From Prolixibacteraceae bacterium (GTDB lineage Bacteria > Bacteroidota > Bacteroidia > Bacteroidales > Prolixibacteraceae): 36,323 nt of DNA. The position numbers were made by a program, and so were the translations under genes. The stretch spans positions 20,068 to 56,390 of the forward strand of contig DPCJ01000105.1 in assembly GCA_003516705.1 (NCBI GenBank). Direction: 5' to 3'. The notes beneath the pieces were generated by a model. That model was not told where the DNA came from. It made no database searches and worked only from the letters and a program-made list of their open reading frames with translations. How positions within the stretch are numbered: the stretch's first letter is position 1; each line of letters starts with the position of its first letter. This document shows, piece by piece, positions 8,430-16,996 of the stretch.

Positions 8430-9159
8430 GTAAATTAATTTTTAATTGTGCATGATAAACTTCTCCTTCAGAAAATCGTTCAAGTTTAAAATTGTCTTTA
8501 TAGATTATTCTGAGTCTTTGTTCAAGCGTTTGAACTCCAATTCCGCTGTGAGTTTTGTTTAACGTTGATTTGCCTGATATTTTATTGGATACGGTTAATG
8601 AAAATGTGTTTTCACTAAAACCAAAAGTAATTGCAATAAATGCTTCAGAACTATGCAGATCGGCATGTTTAAATGCATTCTCAATTAAATCGACAGAAAT
8701 AAGCGGCGCCAGCAACTCCTGGTTGTACAGAGGTGATGTTTCATCGATTTTTGACTTCACCTTCAACTCAAACAGTGGACTTAGTTTGATTTTGTTTATT
8801 TCGATAAGACTGAATGCAAACTCGATTTCTTCTTTTGGAGTAACAAATTTTCTCCGGCTTTCATACAGAATATAATCAAGTACATTGGCCAGTTTATCAA
8901 GCGCAAAATAGGTTTGGTAGGCATGAGATTGTATCGTGTTCAATACGTTTTTAAAAAGATGCGGGTTAAGTTTCGACTCAAGACTTTCAAGCTGAAGGTT
9001 ATTGACTTTTAATTCAAGCTCGTTATATTTTAACTCAATGATTTTTTTCTTCTTCTCCGATTTTATTAAATGTGCAATCAAATAAATAATTATTAAAATC
9101 AACAGGAGGATAAATCCTGCCAAAACCAAACTATTTGTTGCAGCTGATGTTAATTCCAT
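8392..9159 (-). CDS. Small LytS-type histidine kinase with a single membrane anchor
   Basis: A 255-residue kinase with one N-terminal membrane helix (about 11-32) then a Lys/Glu-rich coiled segment (about 34-62). The phosphoacceptor motif reads 'LNPHLFKNVLNTIQSH' with His67, a variant of the usual NPHFLFNSLN. The N-box is 'LIENAFKHA' (Asn161) and the G-box 'SGIGVQTLEQRL' (about 206-217). No ligand-binding sensor domain is present, so it may sense through a partner or through the membrane. It overlaps the regulator gene downstream. A Bacteroidota -7 box lies 22 bases upstream of the ATG at 9159. Confidence 0.88.
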   Translation of the reverse strand: MELTSAATNSLVLAGFILLLILIIIYLIAHLIKSEKKKKIIELKYNELELKVNNLQLESLESKLNPHLFKNVLNTIQSHAYQTYFALDKLANVLDYILYESRRKFVTPKEEIEFAFSLIEINKIKLSPLFELKVKSKIDETSPLYNQELLAPLISVDLIENAFKHADLHSSEAFIAITFGFSENTFSLTVSNKISGKSTLNKTHSGIGVQTLEQRLRIIYKDNFKLERFSEGEVYHAQLKINLLEYKAKMLAAGR

Positions 9160-9181
9160 AAATATCGGACTGATACAGATA

Positions 9182-9189
9182 CAAAATTA
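9182..9189 (-). promoter_or_regulatory. Putative Bacteroidota -7 box for the kinase/regulator operon
   Basis: On the minus strand the bases read TAATTTTG, matching TAnnTTTG, 22 bases upstream of the kinase ATG. No convincing -33 TTTG was seen at the expected distance, so this is tentative. Confidence 0.35.
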
Positions 9190-9235
9190 AAATCTTTATC
9201 TGTTTTATCCTCTTTCGTTGAAATGATTTCCAATA

Positions 9236-9931
9236 TCAGTCGTCAGGCAAAGGAATACAGGGTTGAAAGATAACTGCATCGATGCCTGATATCACACTGT
9301 TTTGCATTTGCTTTTCTGATTTGTTACACATGGCAAGAACCGGATTGCCAGGGAATGACTGGTGTAATAACCTTATTAATTCTGTTGAAATATCTTTCCC
9401 GGATATGCAAAGAGCATAAGCGCCGGCATTGATTTTTGATGTTATCTCCCCAATATCCGCATCAGAAGCGGCAAATACGGGCAAGGTACATTCCGAACAA
9501 ATTTTGTTAAGCATATCGACAGGAAATTTACGTCCTGCATAAAGTCCGGCGGCGCCAAATGATTCGAGTTTTTTTGCAAGGCTCAAAACGCCGGATGTTG
9601 TTATAAAAGCATAATCGATGGATATGATTGCTGGTTTTTCAGGAATGGAAAGTATTCGTTTTAGTTTTTCATTTCCCGGAATAAAGTAAAAGTGTGACAG
9701 AATAGCATCTGCGTCAGTTTTGCTTATTTCATACTCATCACAGGAAAATAGAACGGTGCGTACCAATTTCCCGTTTAGTTTAAAACCTTCCGGAGAAGAC
9801 AATAGCTTTGGCTTAACAGGTATTTTCTGAGATCCGACAGGAACATAAAACCATCTGCTGAGAATGCTGTTGTAAAGTAATAGATTCCAGTTGGTTAAAA
9901 ATCGTCCCCCGATTGTAATATTGATTTCCAT
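9236..9931 (-). CDS. Unrecognised protein with a TIM-barrel-like C-terminal half
   Basis: A 231-residue protein with no signal peptide, ATG at 9931. I do not recognise the family. Residues about 1-95 hold beta-rich 'MEINITIGGRFL', 'WFYVPVGSQKIPVKPK' and 'YEISKTDADAILSHFYF'. From about residue 98 the pattern alternates strands and helices as in a (beta/alpha) barrel: 'PAIISIDYAFITTSGVLSLA', 'GAAGLYAGRKFP', 'LPVFAASDADIGEITSKI', 'AGAYALCISGK', 'NPVLAMCNKSE' and 'GIDAVIFQP'. The 'AGAYALCISG' and 'GIDAVIF' strands recall KDPG-aldolase/ThiE-like barrels, but no catalytic lysine or phosphate loop is certain. It stands alone, with its stop 76 bp from the kinase start and 225 bp of plain AT-rich sequence upstream. 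Confidence 0.6.
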   Translation of the reverse strand: MEINITIGGRFLTNWNLLLYNSILSRWFYVPVGSQKIPVKPKLLSSPEGFKLNGKLVRTVLFSCDEYEISKTDADAILSHFYFIPGNEKLKRILSIPEKPAIISIDYAFITTSGVLSLAKKLESFGAAGLYAGRKFPVDMLNKICSECTLPVFAASDADIGEITSKINAGAYALCISGKDISTELIRLLHQSFPGNPVLAMCNKSEKQMQNSVISGIDAVIFQPCIPLPDD

Positions 9932-10156
9932 TCCAATATTTTTAAACGAATTTACAGTTCAGTTTTCTATTGATTTATTTATTTGAAACTGAATGTATTT
10001 GAAATGAAATAAACAGGAATATTATTGTAATGTAATCCTCTGTTTAGAAATAGAAAAATTTAAACTGCGAGCAAATCAGGGTATTAAAAACAAAATTATC
10101 CATTGAAGAACAATCGGAAATAAACCAAAGCATTCACGAATTTTGTTTATGCAGTA

Positions 10157-11422
10157 TTATTTCAGTATTGTTGCCACTAAAATTCCCAGGTACGTTCCAA
10201 AAGCGTATCCTAAAATTCCGATGGTAAGCCCCGAAATTATCACTTCCTTGTTTTTGAGCGCTCCTGCAACTGTTGGCACAAAAGGAGGTGAATAGGTGAG
10301 TGCTGTTATCGAAATTATGGTGGTATCGGCATCGAGTTTAAAAATAGCGGCCAGGGCAACGTGTAAAGCAATGGATCCGAAAACCACATAAAAAACAAAC
10401 AGAAACAACTGTAGAAATTCAATCTGAAACATGTTGCTCAGGTTAGCCATCGACGAAACTGTAAGCGAAAAAACAATGATGAGGTACATTCCAAGCTGGA
10501 AGCTGTTTCGTAACCTGTTAACGGGTTTTAGCAGCGAACCTGCAAGCCCCAGTGTGGTAATTGTTAAAATGGCAACAATCGTATCGGTTGGTTTTGGAAC
10601 CAACATGCTTAAACCTCCTCCAATTGCAACTATTACAAGTGAAACTCCCAGCGCTTTTAACAAATCGGGTACAAGTTTTCGTTTAAAAAGCGGGTCGAAA
10701 TTTTCCATTTCATTGGGTTCGTCGGGCAAATGCAATTTGTTTTCGGCTTTATATACCATTTGAAACTTTGGCAGAAAAATGTGGAAAACCCGTTGGGCAA
10801 TTGTCATTAAAAATACCAACGCAACCGAGCCAACAATCAAGTCGTAAGTGTGTGTTAATATAAAAACGTTGGGACTCACATTTAATGCAGTTCCGATAGC
10901 TGCAAGGTTGGGCGTTCCGCCGGTGTAAACACCCACAAGCATTCCGGCTACTTTCCACGATTCGTCGATTGAATCGCCCCAAAAGTAAAAACCTGAAAAT
11001 ATCACAACCAGTAACGAAAAAACAGCTAAAAGCATTGATAATAAAGCTGTTTTGGCCAGTTTTAACCACTTTCTAATATCGAGTGAAAACACAAGTAAGG
11101 GTATTGCAATTAAAATCATCACAGTCATAATGGTGTCCTGCAATCCTGCAATTTGGTTAACAGTTGCATCTGTAGGTGAAATTTGCGCTGCATCGAGGTA
11201 TTGCTGAAGTTCGGCATCAGGCATTTTTACGCGTGCTCCCAATAGCTTTCTGAATTCGGGGCTTGCAGCCGGTAAAATTCCTGAATTTCCAAGAATTAGT
11301 CCGGTTAAATAAGCCATTACCACTGCTCCCAGGCGGTTCAGAATATTTGATTTTTTTGTGAGATAGATTAAAAGGGCAGGGGCGAAGAGATAAAAGGCAA
11401 CCAGTAATACAGATATATACAT
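10157..11422 (-). CDS. DUF819 family integral membrane protein (YjcL-like)
   Basis: A 421-residue inner membrane protein with about ten to eleven hydrophobic segments from the N-terminus ('VLLVAFYLFAPALLIYLT') to the C-terminus ('LTIGILGYAFGTYLGILVA'). The opening 'LNRLGAVVMAYLTGLILGNSG', the central 'GVYTGGTPNLAAIGTALNV' and the late 'TALTYSPPFVPTVAGALKN' are features of the DUF819 family, which resembles gluconate/anion permeases in layout. Transport is likely but no substrate is known. The gene stands between a terminator upstream and 225 bp without features downstream, so it is probably monocistronic. Confidence 0.82.
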   Translation of the reverse strand: MYISVLLVAFYLFAPALLIYLTKKSNILNRLGAVVMAYLTGLILGNSGILPAASPEFRKLLGARVKMPDAELQQYLDAAQISPTDATVNQIAGLQDTIMTVMILIAIPLLVFSLDIRKWLKLAKTALLSMLLAVFSLLVVIFSGFYFWGDSIDESWKVAGMLVGVYTGGTPNLAAIGTALNVSPNVFILTHTYDLIVGSVALVFLMTIAQRVFHIFLPKFQMVYKAENKLHLPDEPNEMENFDPLFKRKLVPDLLKALGVSLVIVAIGGGLSMLVPKPTDTIVAILTITTLGLAGSLLKPVNRLRNSFQLGMYLIIVFSLTVSSMANLSNMFQIEFLQLFLFVFYVVFGSIALHVALAAIFKLDADTTIISITALTYSPPFVPTVAGALKNKEVIISGLTIGILGYAFGTYLGILVATILK

Positions 11423-11495
11423 ACCAAATCAGGTTAAATTTCAGATTTAAGCAAACATATTCAATTTTAATGTATTGCTTTAATATGTGATGAAT

Positions 11496-11537
11496 AAAAA
11501 CAAAGAGGCGCCTCAATAATTTTGAAGCGCCTCTTTG
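11496..11537 (-). terminator. Rho-independent terminator of the FadL-family gene
   Basis: Arms CAAAGAGGCGCCTCAA (11501-11516) and TTGAAGCGCCTCTTTG (11522-11537) pair with one mismatch. On the minus strand a T5 run follows at 11496-11500. It lies 20 bp past the stop of the porin gene and upstream of the DUF819 gene. Confidence 0.82.
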
Positions 11538-11556
11538 TTTTGAGTGAAAGATTCGT

Positions 11557-13050
11557 TTAAAATCTGAATCCTAAGGTAAACAAAACATCGTTTTTAACTG
11601 ATTTCAACGAAGCCATTTCAGGTATTGGGTAGGCTTCAAGATGAGGAGTCGGATAAAGTGCATCGTATTCGGTTATTGTTGAATACCTGTAGGTTAAATC
11701 GGCGAAAAATTTCCCGGCGTAATAACCGATTCCACCCGAATAAACCAGCAGGTTGGCATCGGCATTTTTCTGGCTTGCATTAAAAGCTGTTGATTCGAAA
11801 GCGGAACCATGATATTCAAAACCACCCCGCAACCTGAAATTTTTCGAAGCAACAAGTTCACCACCGAGTCTTAAATTTCCCGAAGTTTTGTACGCTTCAC
11901 CGATATCTGTGTTTTCGCTATAAAAATCATAACCGTCGCCACCATCACGAAGTTTGGCATTGCTGTAATTCACAAGTTCATAATCGGCGCTTAAAAGGCC
12001 CACTTTCCCAATAACAAATGCACCGCTGAAAGTTGCACGCAGAGGAGTTTGCAAGCGGTAATCATACTCATTATAAGGCGAACTTTCATCGTAGGTTTCA
12101 CTACCATCAGCATAAGTTATTGAGGTGTTCATGGAAGTTGAAAAGTCATCCTGCAAACGATACCAGGTTGGTGTATGAATTGAAACGCCTAACCTCACTT
12201 CGTTGATGGGTTTGTAAATGGCTCCAAATTTAAAATTATGGCCAGTTCCCCAAGTGTTCAGATTACTGTTGAATTCCATATTGTTAAAATACGGAATGTT
12301 GTTATTATCATCATTCTCGTAAAGCCGCGACGATTCGCTGTAATAGAGGTCGTTAATACCCCACGATATACCAAGATACAGTTTGTGGTTAAAATTGAAA
12401 CTGGCAACAATCGAATATTCATCAATCGATCCGCTTTTTGATATCGTTTTACGCTGGCTTTGTTTATATTCGGCATCCTGTAGGTCCGACCAGTATTCGT
12501 CGTTATTTTCGTCATACAAAAGCACGTCGGTTTTCCATGCCAGTTTTTCATAGTAATCGCTCCAGATGCCACGGTTGGCACGATCGGCAAAATAATCGAG
12601 GTACGAACCGTTTACATCGAATCCCTGAATGATTCCATAACTGTTGAAATCCTTAATTCGATTATATCCAATTCCAAGGCTCATACTCACAATTCCGGCT
12701 TCGTTGGTGCCCGCCATCGAGATAGTGTTTACATAACTGATGTTATTCAATGCGAATTTGTAATCACTGTCTTCGCGGCTTGTACCGTAATATTTCGATT
12801 CCACGCTTGTATTCATCGAAACAGGAGTAATTGTGAACTCACTTGACCGGTAAAGTCCAAGCCCTGCAGGATTTATACTTGCAGAAGTAAAGTCGCCGCC
12901 CAGTGCACCAAAAGCATTTCCCATGGCGCCTGCACGCGCGGTTCCCGCTGCCGAAATATTTGAATATCGCAATGCATCGGCCAAATCCTGGGCCATTGAT
13001 GCAACCGGAACGAGTAAAACAATACTGAACAGAAAAATGTATTTTTTCAT
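11557..13050 (-). CDS. FadL/OmpP1/TodX-family outer membrane transport protein
   Basis: A 497-residue outer membrane barrel. Signal peptide MKKYIFLFSIVLLVPVASMA ends in Ala-Gln. The mature N-terminus 'DLADALRYSNISAAGTARAG', with 'AMGNAFGALGGDFTSASINPAGLGLYRSSEF' spread over residues about 40-70, is the FadL-type hatch: G/A-rich with the N-P-A-G-L signature. Antiparallel strands follow to a terminal Phe ('TLGFRF'), the outer membrane insertion signal. FadL proteins import hydrophobic compounds such as long-chain fatty acids or aromatics; Bacteroidota paralogues are many and their ligands mostly unknown. The gene lies 44 bp downstream of the repeat-rich lipoprotein gene on the same strand, so co-transcription is possible, and it ends at a strong terminator. 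Confidence 0.88.
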   Translation of the reverse strand: MKKYIFLFSIVLLVPVASMAQDLADALRYSNISAAGTARAGAMGNAFGALGGDFTSASINPAGLGLYRSSEFTITPVSMNTSVESKYYGTSREDSDYKFALNNISYVNTISMAGTNEAGIVSMSLGIGYNRIKDFNSYGIIQGFDVNGSYLDYFADRANRGIWSDYYEKLAWKTDVLLYDENNDEYWSDLQDAEYKQSQRKTISKSGSIDEYSIVASFNFNHKLYLGISWGINDLYYSESSRLYENDDNNNIPYFNNMEFNSNLNTWGTGHNFKFGAIYKPINEVRLGVSIHTPTWYRLQDDFSTSMNTSITYADGSETYDESSPYNEYDYRLQTPLRATFSGAFVIGKVGLLSADYELVNYSNAKLRDGGDGYDFYSENTDIGEAYKTSGNLRLGGELVASKNFRLRGGFEYHGSAFESTAFNASQKNADANLLVYSGGIGYYAGKFFADLTYRYSTITEYDALYPTPHLEAYPIPEMASLKSVKNDVLFTLGFRF

Positions 13051-13094
13051 GGCAATAAATTTTTATTCAAACCTGAATGAATTATCAATATATA

Positions 13095-14567
13095 TTAACG
13101 GCGCCCTGATGAAGAACTTCCACCACCTGATGAACGACTTCCGCCACCTCCGCTGCTACTGCTACCGCTACTTCCCGAGGACGAACTGCCACTGCCTGAA
13201 CTTCCAGATGAGTAAGAACCGCTGCTGCTGCTCCGGCTGCTGCTGCCACTGCTGTAACTTCCGCTGCCTGACGAAGAACTGCCTCTGTATGAATTCGAGC
13301 CACTGCTAACCGATGGCGCTCTGTAAGTACGTGATGAAACACCGTTGCTGGTGCTTCGGTTGTATGTTGAACTTGACCTGTAGGTCTGATTGTAGTTCGA
13401 TGTTGAACGAGGTTGTGAGTAGGTTTGTCCGTTGTTATTGGTAACCGAACTTTTATTAACAACTCTTGGCTGTGAATTTCCGGTAACAGTGTTTCCGGGC
13501 CGAGTATAACTTCTGGTTTGTGTCGAAGGACGCGTATAGCTTTGTGTTGTATTTCTGCCCGACTGGTTATTAACCACAGCCGGTCGGGTGTTGTTGTTGG
13601 AACCCGATTCCACGGTACGTCTTCTTTCGGTGATAATGGCATTGTTTTCACGGATTGATTTTGTTCCGCTCTGAACAGTTTGTGAACCACTTCTCACTCC
13701 TGAAACTGAACTTTCACGTCGCGAGCTGCCTGAAACTGATTCTCTGGTTTCTCCGGCAACAGCACTTTTATCGCGGGCCGATGCCCTTGCTGAACTGACA
13801 CCGGTACTCTCTCTTAAATCATTTCTTGCCACACTTGTACCACTTGATCTTCTTTGACCATATTGATACCTGTCGGGATTATAGTTTCCGGAAGGATAAT
13901 GTCCGGGATATCCAGAATAATAACCTCCTCCCCAGTACGGTTGATAGTAACCCCATCCGTAACCTGGGTAACCCCATCCGTAATATGAGTTACCCCAACC
14001 ATAATATGGGTAGTTCCAACCATAATATGAACCCCATCCATAATAAGGATAGCCCCATCCGTAATTGAATGACATTGACCATCCCCATGGATCGTAATAA
14101 AATGGGTCGTAGTGCCAGCTATCCCAGTAAAAAGGGTCATAAAAGTATGGATTATGAAATCGTTGAATCCGATATGCGTAGTCAACTTCATAATCATCGG
14201 TGTAATAATTATCGATTAATTGTTTCATCTCGCCATCTTCGTAATAGGTGATGGTGTCTGTCCCTTCAAAATCCTGTTCTGCAGTATATTCATCAGCACC
14301 GGCATCCTGTTCATCAGCTTCGTAATCGAAGTTGTTCATTTCGCTGGTGTTTTCTACATTTTCGCTGATTTCGTTAACAATAACCGCATTACCCGATTTT
14401 GTTGCAGGAATTGTTGTATTTGAAATAACCGTCGAAGCGATTGGAGGTGGTACGTCGGCTGGGTTAAAGTAAATGTCATCAGTGTAGGAGTTTGTCACAT
14501 AACTTCCAGTGCCACAGGCGCTAACTAAGAACGCCATCAATCCGATGTATGTAAATTTTGCTTTCAT
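13095..14567 (-). CDS. Lipoprotein with Tyr-Gly-Trp heptad repeats and a Ser/Gly-rich tail, function unknown
   Basis: A 490-residue lipoprotein. Signal peptide MKAKFTYIGLMAFLVSAC has lipobox V-S-A-C (Cys18). Next comes an acidic stretch (about 80-130), then aromatic blocks 'YDPFYWDSW' and 'YDPFYYDPWGW' (142-163), then about six heptads of the type YYGWGxx (168-208), then an Arg/Ser/Thr/Asn-rich region (about 235-400) with several 'Y-T-R-P' phrases, and finally a tail (about 405-490) almost entirely Ser and Gly. Low complexity from residue 140 onward argues for an extended surface or matrix protein rather than an enzyme. It is divergent from proS. Similar Trp/Tyr-rich lipoproteins occur in Bacteroidota but I know no function. 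Confidence 0.75.
   Translation of the reverse strand: MKAKFTYIGLMAFLVSACGTGSYVTNSYTDDIYFNPADVPPPIASTVISNTTIPATKSGNAVIVNEISENVENTSEMNNFDYEADEQDAGADEYTAEQDFEGTDTITYYEDGEMKQLIDNYYTDDYEVDYAYRIQRFHNPYFYDPFYWDSWHYDPFYYDPWGWSMSFNYGWGYPYYGWGSYYGWNYPYYGWGNSYYGWGYPGYGWGYYQPYWGGGYYSGYPGHYPSGNYNPDRYQYGQRRSSGTSVARNDLRESTGVSSARASARDKSAVAGETRESVSGSSRRESSVSGVRSGSQTVQSGTKSIRENNAIITERRRTVESGSNNNTRPAVVNNQSGRNTTQSYTRPSTQTRSYTRPGNTVTGNSQPRVVNKSSVTNNNGQTYSQPRSTSNYNQTYRSSSTYNRSTSNGVSSRTYRAPSVSSGSNSYRGSSSSGSGSYSSGSSSRSSSSGSYSSGSSGSGSSSSGSSGSSSSGGGGSRSSGGGSSSSGRR
13944..14066 (-). repeat. 21-bp tandem repeat encoding YYGWGxx heptads
   Basis: About six units of 21 bp (one shortened to 18 bp) with the plus-strand core CCCCATCCGTAATATG or variants such as CCCCAACCATAATATG. 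They encode heptads NYGWGYP, YYGWGSY, YGWNYP, YYGWGNS, YYGWGYP and GYGWGYY in the lipoprotein at residues 168-208. Confidence 0.8.
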
Positions 14568-14664
14568 AACTACACTACTGTTTATTTATTGTCAATAATA
14601 ATTACTTTATTTGTAACCTCAAAAACAAAATGAATTTTACAAAATCTGTACCAAGTTTAGAACA

Positions 14665-16137
14665 ATGGCCAAGGAATTAACATCGAGAAGTGAGAATTAT
14701 TCGCAATGGTACCAGGATCTGGTAATAAAGGCCGATTTGGCCGAAAACTCTGCGGTCCGCGGGTGTATGGTTATCAAACCATATGGTTACGCGATATGGG
14801 AAAAAATGCAGGCCGAACTCGACCGCATGTTTAAGGAAACTGGGCACGTAAATGCCTATTTCCCGTTATTTATACCCAAATCGTTTTTTAGCAAAGAAGC
14901 TGCCCACGTGGAGGGGTTTGCAAAAGAGTGTGCGGTAGTTACCCATTACCGTTTAAAAAATGATCCGGAAACAGGAGGTGTGGTTGTTGACCCGGAAGCC
15001 AAACTTGAAGAAGAGCTGATTATCAGGCCCACTTCTGAAACCATTATCTGGAATACTTACCGGAATTGGATTCAGAGTTACCGCGATTTGCCAATTCTGA
15101 TTAACCAGTGGGCAAATGTAGTGCGCTGGGAGATGCGTACCCGTTTGTTTTTACGTACAGCCGAATTTCTCTGGCAGGAAGGTCACACTGCACATGCTAC
15201 CAAAGAGGAAGCAATTGCTGAAACCGAGAAAATACTTGATGTTTATGCAACTTTTGCCGAAGAATTTATGGCGATGCCTGTAATTAAGGGTATCAAATCG
15301 GCCAACGAACGTTTTGCCGGTGCTGTTGAAACCTATTCAATCGAAGCGCTGATGCAGGATGGGAAAGCATTGCAATCGGGTACTTCGCACTTTTTAGGGC
15401 AAAACTTTGCAAAAGCATTCGATGTAACTTTCTCAAGCAAGGAAGGCAAACTGGAACATGTTTGGGCAACTTCGTGGGGTGTTTCAACCCGGTTGATGGG
15501 GGCGCTTGTAATGGCGCATTCTGATGATAACGGGCTTGTGCTGCCTCCAAAACTCGCACCTTTCCAGGTAATTATTGTTCCCATTTACCAGAAAGAGGAA
15601 CAGCTTGCCGTGATTTCAGAAAAAGTAAAGGAAATCATGGCGAAACTCAAGGCCAAAGGCATCTCGGTAAAATTTGATGATAACGACAACAAAAAACCGG
15701 GCTGGAAATTTGCCGAATATGAATTAAAAGGTGTTCCGGTGCGTTTGGCAATGGGACCGCGCGATTTGCAGAATGGCACAGTTGAAGTGGCCCGCCGTGA
15801 TACTTTGGAAAAACAGGTTGTCGAAATCGAAGGAATTGAGAATTATATCGAACAACTTTTGACTGACATCCAAAGTAATATTTACACAAAAGCTTTGAAA
15901 TTCAGGGAAGAAAGCACGATGAAAGTAGATACCTGGGACGAGTTTAAAGAAGCGCTCAAAAAAGGTGGGTTTATTTTAGCCCACTGGGACGGCACTTCGG
16001 AAACTGAGGAGAAAATAAAAGCTGAAACTAAAGCTACAATCCGTTGTTTGCCTCTGGAATTTGAAGCAGGGGAAGGAAAATGTGTTTATTCGGGGCAGCC
16101 TTCAACCCGAAGGGTGTTATTTGCTTTAGCATACTAA
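14665..16137 (+). CDS. proS: Prolyl-tRNA synthetase, short archaeal/eukaryote-type form
   Basis: A 490-residue class II aminoacyl-tRNA synthetase that charges tRNA-Pro. It opens 'SRSENYSQWYQDLVIKADLA' and lacks the YbaK-like editing insertion of the approximately 570-residue bacterial form, so it is the short type common in Bacteroidota. Class II motifs are present: 'IIRPTSETIIW' and 'NQWANVVRWEMRTRLFLRT' (motif 2), then 'EFLWQEGHTAHAT', 'LQSGTSHFLGQNFAKAF' and 'TSWGVSTRLMGALVMAHSDD' (motif 3). The anticodon-binding domain (about 290-400) and a C-terminal domain ending in Tyr ('VLFALAY') follow, the tail typical of this form. A terminator follows at 16157. Confidence 0.95.
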   Translation: MAKELTSRSENYSQWYQDLVIKADLAENSAVRGCMVIKPYGYAIWEKMQAELDRMFKETGHVNAYFPLFIPKSFFSKEAAHVEGFAKECAVVTHYRLKNDPETGGVVVDPEAKLEEELIIRPTSETIIWNTYRNWIQSYRDLPILINQWANVVRWEMRTRLFLRTAEFLWQEGHTAHATKEEAIAETEKILDVYATFAEEFMAMPVIKGIKSANERFAGAVETYSIEALMQDGKALQSGTSHFLGQNFAKAFDVTFSSKEGKLEHVWATSWGVSTRLMGALVMAHSDDNGLVLPPKLAPFQVIIVPIYQKEEQLAVISEKVKEIMAKLKAKGISVKFDDNDNKKPGWKFAEYELKGVPVRLAMGPRDLQNGTVEVARRDTLEKQVVEIEGIENYIEQLLTDIQSNIYTKALKFREESTMKVDTWDEFKEALKKGGFILAHWDGTSETEEKIKAETKATIRCLPLEFEAGEGKCVYSGQPSTRRVLFALAY

Positions 16138-16156
16138 AATGAAAAGAAAAATAGTT

Positions 16157-16189
16157 ACGAAGCGGCTTAAACGGGCCGCTTTCGTTTTT
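16157..16189 (+). terminator. Rho-independent terminator after proS
   Basis: Arms ACGAAGCGGC (16157-16166) and GCCGCTTTCGT (16175-16185) pair with a one-base bulge, followed by a T5 run ending at 16189. Confidence 0.8.
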
Positions 16190-16261
16190 ATTAATCATTG
16201 CTTTGTGTAATTTTAACCACCATTACAGGTACTTTTATAAGCACTATTCAAATTTAAAATT

Positions 16262-16948
16262 ATGACAGAAAAAGAAGTCCGCGAATCGCTGCTCGAAGCA
16301 TTTGTTATCAAATCGACAGTAAAACAGAAAGTTTTTGAAAACACACAACAAACGTTTTATATCCTTAAAAAGGTATTGAAACAGCTTGAGAAAACCTATC
16401 AGGATAAAATAAGAAACAAAGTTCCAACTTCAGTTTTACCTGTTTATACCGAACGCGGGCCATTTGAAGCCGAGTTTAAAATTGGCAGCGATCTGCTCAT
16501 TTTCAGCATGCACAGCAATGTTTTCGAATTCGACGACAAACATCCGGTTTGGAATACCGATTACCTGAAGGAGGACCCGATGCGCTCGTATTGCGGCACA
16601 ATTTATATTTATAATTTTCTGGCCGACTCGTTTAAATACAACCGTGTAAACGATTTGGGTTATCTGGTGGCCCGTATTTTTGTGAACAAGGAAAACCACT
16701 TTTTTGTTGAAGGCAAACGACAATCCGACGAACTTGTTAAAGATTTTGCACTCGATACCATTTCGCCCGGAATCCTTCGACAGATTGTTGAAACAGCCAT
16801 TCAGTACAGCGTTGAGTTCGATTTACTGTCGCCATTGTACGACCAGGTAAAAGTGGCTACTGTTGACCAGATGCAGCAAAAAATGACGCTTTCGAAAATG
16901 GCCACCGGCAAGCGACTTGGGTTTAGTTTTAATTCGGATGATGTTTGA
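16262..16948 (+). CDS. Conserved hypothetical cytoplasmic protein
   Basis: A 228-residue protein with no signal peptide or membrane helix. It starts with a helical region rich in charged residues ('MTEKEVRESLLEAFVIKSTV', 'YILKKVLKQLEKTY'), then a mixed alpha/beta core with 'GPFEAEFKIGSDLLIFSMHS', 'RSYCGTIYIYNFLADSFKYN', 'YLVARIFVNKENHFFVEGKR' and a C-terminal helical part ending 'MATGKRLGFSFNSDDV'. I have the impression of a family widespread in Bacteroidota but know no function. It lies between proS and pepT with its own leader and is 48 bp from pepT on the same strand. Confidence 0.75.
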   Translation: MTEKEVRESLLEAFVIKSTVKQKVFENTQQTFYILKKVLKQLEKTYQDKIRNKVPTSVLPVYTERGPFEAEFKIGSDLLIFSMHSNVFEFDDKHPVWNTDYLKEDPMRSYCGTIYIYNFLADSFKYNRVNDLGYLVARIFVNKENHFFVEGKRQSDELVKDFALDTISPGILRQIVETAIQYSVEFDLLSPLYDQVKVATVDQMQQKMTLSKMATGKRLGFSFNSDDV

Positions 16949-16996
16949 AATCAGTTTTTAGACATTAGTACTAAGTAGTGAGACAATAAATAAAAC

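Noticed and set aside
13085..13690. 201-residue minus-strand ORF rich in Ala, Val and Glu
   Set aside because: It is the out-of-frame reading of the Ser/Gly repeat codons of the lipoprotein gene at 13095-14567.
13944..14066. CRISPR-like array
   Set aside because: Regular 21-bp repeats without unique spacers, all in frame within a lipoprotein gene.
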